In this document: piece after piece, positions 1 to 7,835 of the stretch
How positions within the stretch are numbered: position 1 is the first letter of the stretch
Layout: each line of letters begins with the position of its first letter
Assembly: GCA_012511425.1 (NCBI GenBank)
Contig: JAAZGC010000187.1
Coordinates: 1-12,965, forward strand
DNA from: Clostridiales bacterium
GTDB taxonomy: Bacteria; Bacillota; Clostridia; Oscillospirales; CAG-272
Direction of reading: 5' to 3'
Length of the DNA: 12,965 nt
Made by a program: the position numbers and the translations under genes
The notes under the pieces: model-generated
Database searches by the model: none
Told to the model about the DNA's origin: nothing
Seen by the model: only the letters and a program-made list of their open reading frames with translations

Positions 1-522
1 ATACCGAGGCTCACCGAGCCCGGCAGGCAATCCGCCCGCCGCGCACTCAACGGCGCCGCCGACGGAATCAAGCGCATCCCGCGCCGCTTCTATCACGGTT
101 TTCATCTGCCCGCCTTTGATATCGTCGATTACCGGGAATTCTTTCAAAGCAAGGTTTTCAAGAAGCTCAACATTTACATTCAAAGGATCAAGCCGGCAGT
201 CAGCTACATCGCTTATCCGCTCGATATGCGCCCCGATATGAACGCCGGAGTATTCAAGAAACTGCATCGCGCAGGCTCCCGCAAAGCAGAGCGGAGCCGT
301 CAGCCGGCCGGAAAACTGCCCGCCGCCGCGCCTGTCGGAATATCCGCCGTATTTTACAAAAGCCGCATAATCGGCATGATTCGGGCGCGGAGTGTCGGAT
401 ATCGCTTCATAATCACCGGAACGAACATCATGGTTTTCGAAAATCGCGGCAAGCGGCGCGCCGGTTAATAAGCCGTCTTTTAGTCCGGAAAGTATCTTCG
501 GCTTGTCCGCCTCGGCAGGACG
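1..522 (-). pseudogene. aroC: Chorismate synthase fragment, N-terminus missing
   Basis: Chorismate synthase makes chorismate from EPSP with reduced FMN, the last step of the shikimate pathway. Reading the minus strand from 522 to the window edge gives 174 codons without a stop. They contain family motifs in order: EADKPKILSG, TGAPLAAIFEN, the SDTPRPNHADY signature, a GGGQFSGRLTAP stretch, HIGAHIERI, and GGLPAGLGEPRY at the edge. The frame has no ATG near its 5' end and is closed by a TAG at 535-537 just upstream. The first ~45 residues, including the GESHG region, are therefore absent. Upstream DNA is the body of aroA in another frame, so the two genes are joined abnormally. The 3' end lies outside the window. 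The family assignment is secure. Whether the gene is truly broken or the contig is misjoined cannot be decided from sequence alone. Confidence 0.9.
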
Positions 523-1402
523 CGGCAGCAGCGGCTAAAACCGGCGCCAAATCCGGGATATTTCCGCAGTCGATATCAATCTCTCCGCCTTGCAAAGTCC
601 GTATTTCAGAGAGCAGCGGAACAATTTCCTTATCTCTCTGACAGGATTCCGGGTTCAGCCCTTTAAGTTCAACTCCGCGACCGCAGCTCAAAAGATAGGC
701 CGCACCCGACCAGTCGCCTTCAACATCAATCGAGCCGGGAGATTTAAGCCTCCCGCCTTTGATATAAAACCTTTGTCCCCGAATTTCGATATCAGCTCCG
801 AAAAGCCGAAGCGCTTCGACGGTCATTGCGATATATCCGGAGTTTTCAAGCCCGTCCCCGACAGTCAACACAGATTCTCCCGGCAAAACCGACAAAGCCA
901 GCAGCAGTCCGCTTGCGTATTGCGAGCTTGTTTTCCCGCCGGAAACATATTCGCCGGGACGCAGGCGCCCGGTTAATTTAAGCGGCAGGGAATCGCCGTC
1001 GGCAAAGCAGCCGTGCCGTTCCGTCTCGGATATAAGCTCGTCCATCGGACGTGCCCGAAGTCCGGCGTCTCCGTCAATAAAAACTTCATCGCATAGCGCA
1101 GCCGCGACCGGAAGCGTAAATCTCGCAACCGCGCCCGATTCCCGGCAGAAAATATCTGCTTTCTTCGGATATTCAACCGGCGGGGATATCAACAGATACC
1201 CGTTATCTTCAATAATACCGCAGCCGAGTGCGGCAGCCGCGTCAAGCGCGGCTCTGATGTCGTCCGGCAAAACCCCGACAATATTGATTTTTGTCGGCAA
1301 ATCCGCCAGCGCCGCGCAGATAATCAGCCGCACAGCCTGCGACTTCGACGGCGGCGCCATGACACAGCCGCGCAAAACGCGCGGAACGATGCGGATATCC
1401 AT
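428..1402 (-). pseudogene. aroA: EPSP synthase, C-terminal third missing
   Basis: 3-Phosphoshikimate 1-carboxyvinyltransferase joins shikimate-3-phosphate and PEP. The N-terminal part is convincing: APPSKSQAVR near residues 17-26, the ESGAVARFTLPVAAAL segment, GKTSSQYASGLLLAL (S3P binding), and GDWSGAAYLL. The IPDLAPVLAAAAASCRGG stretch normally precedes the RLRxKESDR motif. From about residue 302 the reading frame passes into aroC DNA in the wrong frame and gives a meaningless ~23-residue tail (EDTFRTKRR...). About 115-125 residues are missing, including the KESDR motif and the C-terminal PEP-binding arginines, so the product would be inactive. The likely start is the ATG at 1400-1402, whose A is the last base of the aroB TGA. 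A GTG three bases upstream is an alternative. The gene is translationally coupled to aroB. Confidence 0.9.
500..522 (-). other. aroA/aroC junction with ambiguous short homology
   Basis: In the aroA frame this stretch reads CRGGQA, which is plausible aroA sequence just before the lost RLRxKESDR region. In the aroC frame the same bases read RPAEADKP, which is plausible internal aroC sequence. The breakpoint therefore lies within about 20 bases that fit both parents. This is expected if the ends were joined at a microhomology, either by a deletion in the cell or by an assembler. Confidence 0.7.
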
Positions 1403-2475
1403 CACAGCACCCCGGAGAGCAGCATCTCCCCGGCTTTCAGATAAGCCGCGAAATCAGCGGCATCAATCTCGCGAATTTCAGCTAAGCCGTCCGATTTCGG
1501 AATGATAAGCGCCAGCCGCCCGCCGTCGATTTTCTTATCAAGCATGGCGGCATCTGCCAATTCTGCCGCGGTAAAATCGCTGTTGACCGGCAGTCCCCAA
1601 GCCTTGTTTGCCTCGGCTGTTTTTATGACAATATTTTCGGGACAAAGATTCCTTGCCGCAGCCGTTTCATACACCATCCCCGCCGCGACCGCATGACCGT
1701 GCTTTATTTTATAACCGGAGAGCTTTTCAATCGCGTGTCCGACGGTATGACCGAAATTCAGTACCCGCCGCTCTCCCCGATCGTAAAAATCCCGACCGAC
1801 GATATCGGCTTTGATTCTGACGCAGGTTTCAACGACATATTCCGCATCAAAATCCGGCTTTCCTTTAAGTATCGCGGAAAACAGCTTCCGGTCGGCGATA
1901 ACGCCGTATTTAATCACTTCCGCCGCCCCGTCGGACAGAATTTCATCCGGCAATGTTGAAAAGGTATCAAGGTCGCAGATTACAAGCCGCGGCTGATGAA
2001 ATGCGCCGCAGAGGTTCTTTCCCGCTTCAAGATCAACGGCGGTTTTTCCGCCCACCGACGAATCAACGGCGGCGAGCAGGGTAGTGGGAAGCTGAATATA
2101 AGCTATCCCGCGCATATAGGTTGCCGCAGAAAATCCGGCGATATCGCCGATAATGCCGCCGCCTAAAGCCGCAATCATGTCTCCCCGTGTCAGTCCGGCT
2201 TCGGCGCAGCGTTCCAAAAGCCGACCGTAGCAGGAAAGATTTTTTGAGCCTTCTCCGTGCGGCAAAATCATTGTTTCTGTCTCAAACCCTGCGGCGCGGA
2301 GCGAAGATGTAACTTTGTCAAGCCATAGAGGAGCAACATTGTCATCTGTTACAACAAGGATTTTGCAAACAGGACGGCAGAGGGATATCAGCTGACCCGC
2401 ATCACAAAGCAGTCTGCGTCCGATAAGGACATCATAGCCGCCGGATGCGACATGGACGGTCTTGAATTTGTTCAT
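1402..2475 (-). CDS. aroB: 3-Dehydroquinate synthase
   Basis: AroB converts DAHP to 3-dehydroquinate, the second shikimate step, using NAD and a divalent metal in the cytoplasm. At 357 residues it is full length. Visible motifs are the NAD-binding GGGIIGDIAGF (105-115), IQLPTTLLAAVDSSVGGKTAVD (127-148), and GAAEVIKYG (183-191, E186 a likely metal ligand). NFGHTVGHAIE (240-250) and HGHAVAAGM (259-267) hold the expected metal-binding histidines. The ATG start follows an AT-rich stretch without a clear Shine-Dalgarno site. The stop overlaps the aroA start by one base, so aroB-aroA-aroC were one transcription unit. No convincing promoter is visible between the hairpin at 2504 and the start, so read-through from the upstream TPR gene is possible. 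Confidence 0.97.
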   Translation of the reverse strand: MNKFKTVHVASGGYDVLIGRRLLCDAGQLISLCRPVCKILVVTDDNVAPLWLDKVTSSLRAAGFETETMILPHGEGSKNLSCYGRLLERCAEAGLTRGDMIAALGGGIIGDIAGFSAATYMRGIAYIQLPTTLLAAVDSSVGGKTAVDLEAGKNLCGAFHQPRLVICDLDTFSTLPDEILSDGAAEVIKYGVIADRKLFSAILKGKPDFDAEYVVETCVRIKADIVGRDFYDRGERRVLNFGHTVGHAIEKLSGYKIKHGHAVAAGMVYETAAARNLCPENIVIKTAEANKAWGLPVNSDFTAAELADAAMLDKKIDGGRLALIIPKSDGLAEIREIDAADFAAYLKAGEMLLSGVL

Positions 2476-2489
2476 CTGAAAATATTATG

Positions 2490-2524
2490 TTATAAAATTG
2501 CAAGCCGCGGCGCTCCGCCGCGGC
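2490..2524 (-). terminator. GC-rich hairpin between TPR gene and aroB
   Basis: A perfect 9-bp stem (GCCGCGGCG pairing with CGCCGCGGC, 2504-2512 and 2516-2524) closes a 3-base loop. On the minus strand it is followed by an interrupted T-rich stretch (TTGCAATTTT). It lies just after the TPR stop codon. It looks like a Rho-independent terminator or attenuating hairpin between the tyrS-TPR unit and the aro genes. The T-tract is imperfect, so termination may be partial. Confidence 0.6.
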
Positions 2525-2536
2525 AAACGGTGTATT

Positions 2537-3379
2537 TTAACCATTAAGTTTTGCGAGTATCGGTTTTAGCCGGCTGTCGCGGCGGACATCGGCAAAATTA
2601 TCGGAGGTGTTTACGGCGTCCCTGATGATCTCGGAGATGTTTGTTCCGCCGTAATTAGCCCTGCGCTGAATCCTGTCGACAAAAACCGAGCTGCGTTCAC
2701 CGCTGTCTTCGGAGGTGTTGTAGCGTATCGCGAAGTCAACGGCGCGTTCGAGCGATGACAGCGAACCTTCGACATCGCCGCATTTCGCCTTGATGGAGGC
2801 GATATCAAGCGAACACACCGCCATATCCGAAAGATAAGGACCGCATTCGTCTCCCTCATATAAAAGCTCGTAAAGATCGATGGTTTTTTCAAGGAGCCGG
2901 CAGGCTTTCTCTCCGCTTTCGCGGAAAGCGAGCTGTTTTGCGGTGGTCGCAGCGGCGATGATGTAGTTCTCGATATTGCGCTGGAGCTGAGCTTTCAGCT
3001 CGTTGCCGTCCATGACATAAGCAGCGTATAATTCGCGTGTCGCATCCAGGGAAGGAAGCCGGTCATAATATTTCTTGGCTTCTTCGGTGTTTCCGTGAAG
3101 CGCTTCTATGAAGCAGAGGTTTCGGTTGACCGAGTTTATCAGTTCGAAATTGTTCGAGCTTTTGACAAGCGCCTCGCCGATTTCAAGCGCCAGCTTTTCG
3201 CGGTAATAATCGGGTCGGTTTCGGCGGATCAGCTGAAACATGACCGCGATAAGCCGCTCCTTCAGCTCTTCGCTTTTCGGATAAGCTTCTATTGCGGTTT
3301 TGAGAAGCCTTTCGGCGTCGATCCAGAGCAGCTTGGATTCAAGCGTTTCAAGCTCGGCAAAAATTGCATCGATTGACAT
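2537..3379 (-). CDS. TPR-type helical repeat protein, HTH-less XRE-regulator-like
   Basis: This 280-residue, largely helical protein has TPR-like hairpins. Examples are KLLWIDAERLLKTAIEAYPKSEELKERLIAV (~16-46), CFIEALHGNTEEAKKYYDRLPSL (~88-110), ESGEKACRLLEKTIDLYELLYEG (~153-175) and IASIKAKCGDVEGSLSSLERAVDFAIRYNT. As I know the family, the layout resembles the C-terminal sensory half of clostridial XRE-family regulators, including the stretch ending in 'YDRLPS' and the later 'QRNIENYI'. The N-terminal helix-turn-helix is absent: the protein begins directly with a helical repeat. A good Shine-Dalgarno (AGAGAGGAC) precedes the ATG. The start is only 14 bases after the tyrS stop, so the two genes are probably co-transcribed. 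A role in protein-protein interaction or peptide sensing is inference; the substrate or partner is unknown. Confidence 0.8.
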   Translation of the reverse strand: MSIDAIFAELETLESKLLWIDAERLLKTAIEAYPKSEELKERLIAVMFQLIRRNRPDYYREKLALEIGEALVKSSNNFELINSVNRNLCFIEALHGNTEEAKKYYDRLPSLDATRELYAAYVMDGNELKAQLQRNIENYIIAAATTAKQLAFRESGEKACRLLEKTIDLYELLYEGDECGPYLSDMAVCSLDIASIKAKCGDVEGSLSSLERAVDFAIRYNTSEDSGERSSVFVDRIQRRANYGGTNISEIIRDAVNTSDNFADVRRDSRLKPILAKLNG

Positions 3380-3393
3380 AAAACCGTCCTCTC

Positions 3394-4620
3394 TTATACT
3401 AATATGAAGCGATGGAAGACCTTCTTGCCCTTGCGGATTATCGCGTCATCTCCGAAATCCGCGGGAGTGAAGGCGGCGGCGATATCGGCTACGGTCTCGC
3501 CCTTGAAAGCTACGCCGTTTTGGGTGATAAGCCGGCGCGCCTCTCCCTTTGAGGAGCAGAGTTTTGCCTTGACCAGCATATCGATCAGGGTAACGGCGCC
3601 GTCGGTGAAGTCGTCCGGGGAAAGTTCGGTGGTCGGCATATGCTCGATATCGCCTTCGGATGCGAACAGCGCACGCGCGGCGTCAAGCGCCTTGTCGGCT
3701 TCGGCCTGATTATGAACCAGTTTCGTCAGCTCATAAGCCAGCGTTTCCTTTGCTTCGTTCAGCGCCGCTCCTTCGAGCTTCGCGTATTCGTTTATCTTTT
3801 CGATCGGCAGGAAGGTAAGCATCTTGAGGCATTTAATTACATCTGCGTCGCCTACGTTTCGCCAGTACTGGAAGAAATCGTAAGGAGAGGTCTTCTCCGG
3901 ATCCAGCCAGACTGCGCCGCGTTCGGTCTTGCCCATCTTTTTGCCTTCGGAGTTGGTAAGGAGCCGGAAGGTCATGCCATAGGCTTCATTGCCTGACTTG
4001 CGGCGGATAAGATCGACGCCGCCTAAAATATTCGACCACTGATCGTCGCCGCCGAACTCGAGCTTGCAGCCGTAGTCCTGATTCAGCTTGTAGAAGTCGT
4101 AGCTCTGCATCAGCATATAGTTGAACTCAAGGAAGGTAAGCCCAATCTCGAGGCGCTTTTTGTAACACTCGGCACCGAGCATCCGGTTTACCGAGAAATG
4201 CACTCCGATATCGCGGATGAAATCGATGTAGTTGAGATCAAGCAGCCAGTCGCCGTTGTCTAAAAACAGCGCCTTTCCGTCGGAGGTGTCGATGAATTTC
4301 GACATCTGCTTTTTAAAGCAGCCGATGTTGTGATCTATCATCTCCTTTGTCAGCAGCTTGCGCATATCCGACTTGCCGGAGGGGTCTCCGATCATACCGG
4401 TTCCGCCGCCGAAAAGGGCTATCGGACGGTGTCCCGCGCGCTGCATCCGCGCCATTATCATCATCTGCATGAAGTGGCCTACATGAAGCGAGTCGGCAGT
4501 CGGGTCGAAGCCGATATAGAAAGTGACCTTCTCGTTTTCGAGCATCTTCGCTATGGCTTCCTCGTCGGTGGTCTGAGCGATCAGATCCCGCTCGACGAAT
4601 TCTTTGTAAACATTGGACAT
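3394..4620 (-). CDS. tyrS: Tyrosyl-tRNA synthetase
   Basis: TyrS is a class I aminoacyl-tRNA synthetase that charges tRNA-Tyr. At 408 residues it is full length. The N-terminal Rossmann domain has [15 protein letters not shown] (35-49, the HIGH motif) and [13 protein letters not shown]. The tyrosine pocket includes YMLMQSYDF (168-176) and GGDDQWSNI (190-198). The second signature is KMGKT (228-232), a KMSKS variant seen in this branch. A C-terminal S4-type RNA-binding domain is present (about 345-408, [22 protein letters not shown]). The ATG is preceded by GGGAG at 4629-4633. A consensus promoter lies just upstream. Unlike many clostridial tyrS genes it has no room for a T-box leader: only ~50 bases separate promoter and start. 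Confidence 0.98.
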   Translation of the reverse strand: MSNVYKEFVERDLIAQTTDEEAIAKMLENEKVTFYIGFDPTADSLHVGHFMQMMIMARMQRAGHRPIALFGGGTGMIGDPSGKSDMRKLLTKEMIDHNIGCFKKQMSKFIDTSDGKALFLDNGDWLLDLNYIDFIRDIGVHFSVNRMLGAECYKKRLEIGLTFLEFNYMLMQSYDFYKLNQDYGCKLEFGGDDQWSNILGGVDLIRRKSGNEAYGMTFRLLTNSEGKKMGKTERGAVWLDPEKTSPYDFFQYWRNVGDADVIKCLKMLTFLPIEKINEYAKLEGAALNEAKETLAYELTKLVHNQAEADKALDAARALFASEGDIEHMPTTELSPDDFTDGAVTLIDMLVKAKLCSSKGEARRLITQNGVAFKGETVADIAAAFTPADFGDDAIIRKGKKVFHRFILV

Positions 4621-4667
4621 TTATCTGTCTCCCGATTATATTGTTATTCTTTTGAATTCCGTATTAT

Positions 4668-4696
4668 ATTATATCAGATCCGGCGGAATTTTTCAA
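4668..4696 (-). promoter_or_regulatory. tyrS promoter
   Basis: On the minus strand TTGAAA (4691-4696) is followed by a 17-base spacer and TATAAT (4668-4673). A second overlapping TATAAT lies at 4663-4668. Transcription should start near 4660, about 40 bases before the tyrS ATG. This is the only strong promoter found for the tyrS-TPR unit. Confidence 0.75.
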
Positions 4697-4724
4697 CAAA
4701 AATCCATGAATTCGGCGGCTGTTA

Positions 4725-6230
4725 TCAGTTTTCTTCAAGCACATCCTTTGCCGGCGCAACGACTTTTTCTTCCATGCAGGCGAATATCTTATCGACATAT
4801 CTGCTGTCAAGACGACGCGTGAACAGCGAAACGACCGGCACTATGACAAGCGATGCCAGCATGGCGGCCGTTCCCGCCATAGACGGGGTGAGGAAATGCA
4901 GTATCTGATTCGCCGTTACAAAACCGACGCCGAAAATCATCGATGCAAAGCAGGCGGCGGGGGTAGTCTTCTTCCAGAAAAGACCGAAAACGAACGGCCC
5001 CAGGAAAGCCCCGGCAAGCGCGCCCCAGGAAAGACCCATGAGCGCCGTGATAAGCGAATTCGGGATAATTGCGACCACGACCGATACTAAAATGAAAATT
5101 CCGCAGACGACTTTTACCGCAAAAACCTCTTTTTTCGGCTCAAGCTTGACTTTTTTCACGCTTTGCACAAGGTCGACTATAAATGTAGAACCGGCGGTCA
5201 GCGCAAGCGCGGCAAGCGAGCTTATCGAAGCGGAAAGCACCATCAGCAGCACAAGACCTATCATTGCATCCGGCAGCGCTTTTGAGATCATATTAGGAAC
5301 GAGCATATCAAAGACAGGCTCTCCCTTGTCCCAGAAAAGACGGGCGAAAGCGCCGATGAAGTATGACCCTCCGGCGATTATGGCGCCGAATGCGGTCGAG
5401 ACGATCGTTCCGGTGCGGATCGCCTTTTCGTTTTTGATCGCATAGAATTTCGAGACCATCTGCGGCAGACCGAGCGTTCCGAGCGAAGTGAGAATGGCAA
5501 CCGACAGAAGATCAAGCGGGGAAGTGCCGAGTATTGAAACGTAAACTCCGTCGAATTCCGGCATTGCGTCCGAGCGGAACTTTGAAAGCGCTTCGAATGA
5601 GCCCAGCAGTCCGCCGTTCACGCGCAGCACGCCGATGATGACGAGCACCATGCCGACGAGCATTATAATGCCCTGAATGAAGGTATTAACAGCCGTTCCC
5701 ATGTAGCCGCCGGCGATGACGAAGGCGCCGGTCAGCACAGCCATTCCGACAATGCACCAGATGAAGTCAATGTTGAAGGTCTGAGCGAAAATTTCCGAAA
5801 GACCTTTATATACCGACGCAGAATAGGGAACGAGGAAGATTACTATGATAAGCGAAGATAAGAGCTTAAGGTTTCGGCTGTTGTAACGCTGCTCGAAGAA
5901 ATTCGGCATTGTCGAGCTGTTTGTCCATTTGGTCATGATGCGGGTGCGGCGGCCTAAGAGCATCCAGGCAAGCAGTGAGCCGATCAGCGCATTTCCGATT
6001 CCGATCCATACGGCAGATACTCCGAACGACCAGCCGAACTGTCCCGCATATCCGACGAATACCGTGGCAGAGAAGTAAGTTGTGCCGTAAGCGAAGGCAG
6101 AGAGCCAGGGACCGACATTGCGGCCGGCGAGCATAAAGTCGGACGAGCTATGGGCAGATTTTCGATAATAAATACCGATTCCGAAAGTAACGATGAAAAA
6201 GATCGCGATAATCATAATTTTCCAGAACAA
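4725..6230 (-). CDS. Sodium:solute symporter (SSS family, PanF/PutP-like)
   Basis: This is a polytopic membrane protein of about 501 residues with roughly 13 hydrophobic segments, typical of the SSS family, which couples solute uptake to sodium entry. Family features are the N-terminal helix followed by SSSDFMLAGRNVGPWLSAFAYGTTYFSA, then GGYMGTAVNTFIQGIIMLVGM, and GTLGLPQMVSKFYAIKNEKAIRTG in the middle. The frame stays open further upstream, into the T-box terminator. The most likely start is TTG at 6228-6230, nine bases after a strong GGAGG (6240-6244), giving (M)FWKIMIIAIFF. An ATG at 6213-6215 is the alternative. The upstream T-box makes expression respond to an uncharged tRNA, so the substrate is probably an amino acid or a related metabolite. 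The exact substrate cannot be read from the protein. Confidence 0.93.
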   Translation of the reverse strand: MFWKIMIIAIFFIVTFGIGIYYRKSAHSSSDFMLAGRNVGPWLSAFAYGTTYFSATVFVGYAGQFGWSFGVSAVWIGIGNALIGSLLAWMLLGRRTRIMTKWTNSSTMPNFFEQRYNSRNLKLLSSLIIVIFLVPYSASVYKGLSEIFAQTFNIDFIWCIVGMAVLTGAFVIAGGYMGTAVNTFIQGIIMLVGMVLVIIGVLRVNGGLLGSFEALSKFRSDAMPEFDGVYVSILGTSPLDLLSVAILTSLGTLGLPQMVSKFYAIKNEKAIRTGTIVSTAFGAIIAGGSYFIGAFARLFWDKGEPVFDMLVPNMISKALPDAMIGLVLLMVLSASISSLAALALTAGSTFIVDLVQSVKKVKLEPKKEVFAVKVVCGIFILVSVVVAIIPNSLITALMGLSWGALAGAFLGPFVFGLFWKKTTPAACFASMIFGVGFVTANQILHFLTPSMAGTAAMLASLVIVPVVSLFTRRLDSRYVDKIFACMEEKVVAPAKDVLEEN

Positions 6231-6244
6231 GGCGGGTATCCTCC

Positions 6245-6625
6245 GTATGAATAAAAAAATATAAAAAACCGCCCTTGTATCTTTCGATACGAGGACGGAT
6301 AATTTCCGCGGTGCCACCTCGATTGCAGACGGGTAAAATGTCTGCCGCTTGTCGGGATACGGTTCCTTTGTTCATCACGCGGACTTATATCCCCTGCGCT
6401 ATAACGGTCGCGGCCGCTGCAGCCTACTTATTGCCTTTTTCGGTGCAGAGCTCTCGAAAAGTAACCACATGATCGTGTGCGGCGCGCCTTCCACCAACCG
6501 GCAGCTCTCTGTGTCCGACAAGATCCGTGTCAGAGCGGTCTGCCCTTATCCGCGCTTTCTGGCATACTGCCGGTTTTCCGGCGGCGGAGGCATCGGCTCT
6601 GTTTTCGGTCATCGCTTTTTGATTG
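6245..6625 (-). promoter_or_regulatory. T-box riboswitch leader of the symporter
   Basis: T-box leaders bind a specific tRNA and let transcription continue when it is uncharged. On the minus strand the elements appear in order. The 5' GATGA (6609-6613) could form the Stem I kink-turn. CGAAAA (6602-6607) can pair with UUUUCG (6455-6460). The conserved AGAGAG (6505-6510) and GGTTGGTG (6492-6499) belong to the distal part of Stem I. Stem III is GCAGAC/GTCTGC (6325-6330 with 6340-6345). The T-box sequence GGTGGCACCGCGG lies at 6306-6318. The antiterminator pairs CGAGG (before the T-box) with CCTCG, which is also one arm of the terminator, so the two structures exclude each other. The best specifier candidate is GUU (Val) at 6463-6465, followed by AC. 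UGG (6465-6467) or UUA (6462-6464) cannot be excluded by eye. Confidence 0.92.
6250..6298 (-). terminator. T-box regulatory terminator
   Basis: On the minus strand the arm CCGTCCTCGTATC pairs through a GAAA tetraloop with GATACAAGGGCGG (hairpin 6269-6298, one C-A mismatch and a G-U pair). It is followed by TTTTTT and then a further T-rich run. It lies directly before the GGAGG of the symporter and is the off-state of the T-box. Confidence 0.9.
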
Positions 6626-6631
6626 TTTTAC

Positions 6632-6660
6632 ATTATAACACTTTTATAGTCTATTGTCAA
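6632..6660 (-). promoter_or_regulatory. Consensus promoter of the T-box/symporter unit
   Basis: TTGACA (6655-6660), a 17-base spacer and TATAAT (6632-6637) form a perfect housekeeping sigma-factor promoter. It lies about 40 bases after the stop codon of the ROK-like gene, with the predicted start near 6625, where the T-box leader begins. This strength fits a gene controlled mainly by premature termination. Confidence 0.88.
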
Positions 6661-6698
6661 GACGGATTTGATTATTTACTTTTAATTCACATATTTCG

Positions 6699-7601
6699 TC
6701 ATAAGTTTCGCCCCCGGCGGATCAGCCGTCTGATAAGCCGCTCCCGGGCAATTTTTATGGGATATGAAATCGGATCCTTCGAAACCGCCTCGGTTCTGAC
6801 CGGTGCGCAGGCAGCTGATATCGCCCGGAAAAGGTCGTTGTTTTCGGTTTTTATTTTTACGACTTCGGCAAGACAAAGCCGTGCGGCCGCAGATATAATG
6901 AAGGAAAGCGATTCGCTGTCCTGCGGGAAAAACCCCAGAAGGGAAATATCGCCGTGTTTCTGCAGCTCCCCGCCGCTTATTACCCGGCTGAATTTCGAGC
7001 CGGTATTCACATAAAAAACATTGCCGTCAAAATCTTCCGCCTCCGACATCGCCTCTGCAGATTTTCTGTCCGAAGCAAACAAAACATTTGTCATCAGCGC
7101 TCCGGATATAATCTCACCGATATCGCCCGCCGCCGTCCCGACAGAAGAAATCCGTCCGGTTTCGGCATCGTATAGAAGGCCGTCGGCGACAATAACGCAG
7201 CAGGCGGGACGGGCATCGGCGCAAAGAGTGTTCAGAGCCGTGAATATCGCCATGCCGTCATCCGTGTCCGCCTCCGCCGTTTTTCTTGCAATCAGTTCGG
7301 GAACAATGCTGTATAACGAAAGGGCAACACTACCTTCGGACAGCTCGGCTGAGGCAATCTGAATTTCGGGATTCGGGGAAATCAGCACCGCCTTGCGCCC
7401 GGCGTCCCCCGCTACGTCCTTAGTCATTTCGATAAGCCCGGCTCTTTGAAGTTCATCGGATACCTTTCCGACCGTCATAATGCTGAACCCGGTCAGTTCG
7501 GCTATCTGGGCTTTGCTTCGGGGGATGCGGGAGCTGAGTATTTCATCCGCTATCACCATGAAATTCTCCGGTCTGACCGGATATCCGGAAAAATCGGACA
7601 T
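6699..7601 (-). CDS. ROK-family-like transcriptional regulator with degenerate kinase fold
   Basis: The protein has 300 residues. An N-terminal winged helix-turn-helix (about 18-77) reads RSKAQIAELTGFSIMTVGKVSDELQRAGLIE followed by GDAGRKAVLISPNP. This is the layout of ROK-type repressors, where the wing ends in GRxPxLLxxNP. The remainder (80-300) keeps traces of the ROK actin-like fold, such as GNVFYVNTGSKFSRVISGGELQKHGDIS. I do not see the DxGGT phosphate motif, the ATP-binding loops, or the CxCGxxGC zinc cluster. It is shorter than a usual ROK repressor (~380). It is probably a sugar- or metabolite-responsive DNA-binding protein that has lost any kinase function. The ATG follows GGGGAG at a good distance. 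It is divergent from acpP and upstream of the symporter. Its regulon is not evident, though a palindrome lies in its own promoter region. Confidence 0.75.
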   Translation of the reverse strand: MSDFSGYPVRPENFMVIADEILSSRIPRSKAQIAELTGFSIMTVGKVSDELQRAGLIEMTKDVAGDAGRKAVLISPNPEIQIASAELSEGSVALSLYSIVPELIARKTAEADTDDGMAIFTALNTLCADARPACCVIVADGLLYDAETGRISSVGTAAGDIGEIISGALMTNVLFASDRKSAEAMSEAEDFDGNVFYVNTGSKFSRVISGGELQKHGDISLLGFFPQDSESLSFIISAAARLCLAEVVKIKTENNDLFRAISAACAPVRTEAVSKDPISYPIKIARERLIRRLIRRGRNL

Positions 7602-7627
7602 ATCTCTCCCCTTTTTTTATGTTCAAT

Positions 7628-7644
7628 TTGCCGATATTCGGCAA
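7628..7644. promoter_or_regulatory. Palindrome upstream of the ROK-like gene, possible operator
   Basis: TTGCCGA and TCGGCAA form 7-base inverted arms separated by TAT. The site lies 27 bases before the regulator's start codon, between it and the acpP promoter. A weak minus-strand promoter (TTGCCG, 17 bases, CATAAA) would overlap it. Binding here would fit autoregulation by the adjacent regulator; that is inference. Confidence 0.45.
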
Positions 7645-7669
7645 CAATCAAAAAAATCTTAAAAAGGTA

Positions 7670-7698
7670 TTGCAAATTGTATGGACATAAGATATAAT
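7670..7698 (+). promoter_or_regulatory. acpP promoter
   Basis: TTGCAA (7670-7675), a 17-base spacer and TATAAT (7693-7698) point toward acpP. Transcription would begin near 7705, giving a ~150-base 5' UTR, unusually long for a small housekeeping gene. Confidence 0.65.
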
Positions 7699-7777
7699 AA
7701 AAGCATAAAAAGAAAACAGCGCCGTAAATGCATAAAATGCCGATTTTTCAGGCAAGGCGTTAAAATATATCAGTAAA

Positions 7778-7835
7778 ATTGCAAATAATAACTGCAATAC
7801 GGGCGATAATCGTTAAAACAGATTAACAATCGCCC
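7778..7835 (+). promoter_or_regulatory. Structured acpP leader: two inverted repeats
   Basis: An inverted repeat ATTGCA-N9-TGCAAT lies at 7778-7798. Directly after it is a hairpin with outer stem GGGCGAT/ATCGCCC (7801-7807 with 7829-7835) and inner stem GTTAA/TTAAC (7812-7816 with 7823-7827). No T-run follows, so it is not a terminator. It ends just before the GAGAGG ribosome binding site. It may stabilise the mRNA or modulate translation. The ATTGCAAAT half-site also occurs over the -35 region at 7669-7677, so a protein-binding site is another possibility. Confidence 0.4.

Noticed and set aside
4681..4724. Inverted bases after the symporter stop (GGATTTTT and AAAAATTCC) as a terminator
   Set aside because: The stem is AT-rich with a bulge and no T-run follows; it overlaps the tyrS -35 region instead.
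4330..4908. Plus-strand 192-codon frame opposite tyrS and the symporter end
   Set aside because: Shadow of two well-supported minus-strand genes, with no recognisable domain.
6349..7014. Plus-strand open frame over the T-box leader
   Set aside because: It covers the riboswitch, its promoter and the opposite-strand end of the regulator gene, with no conserved protein features.
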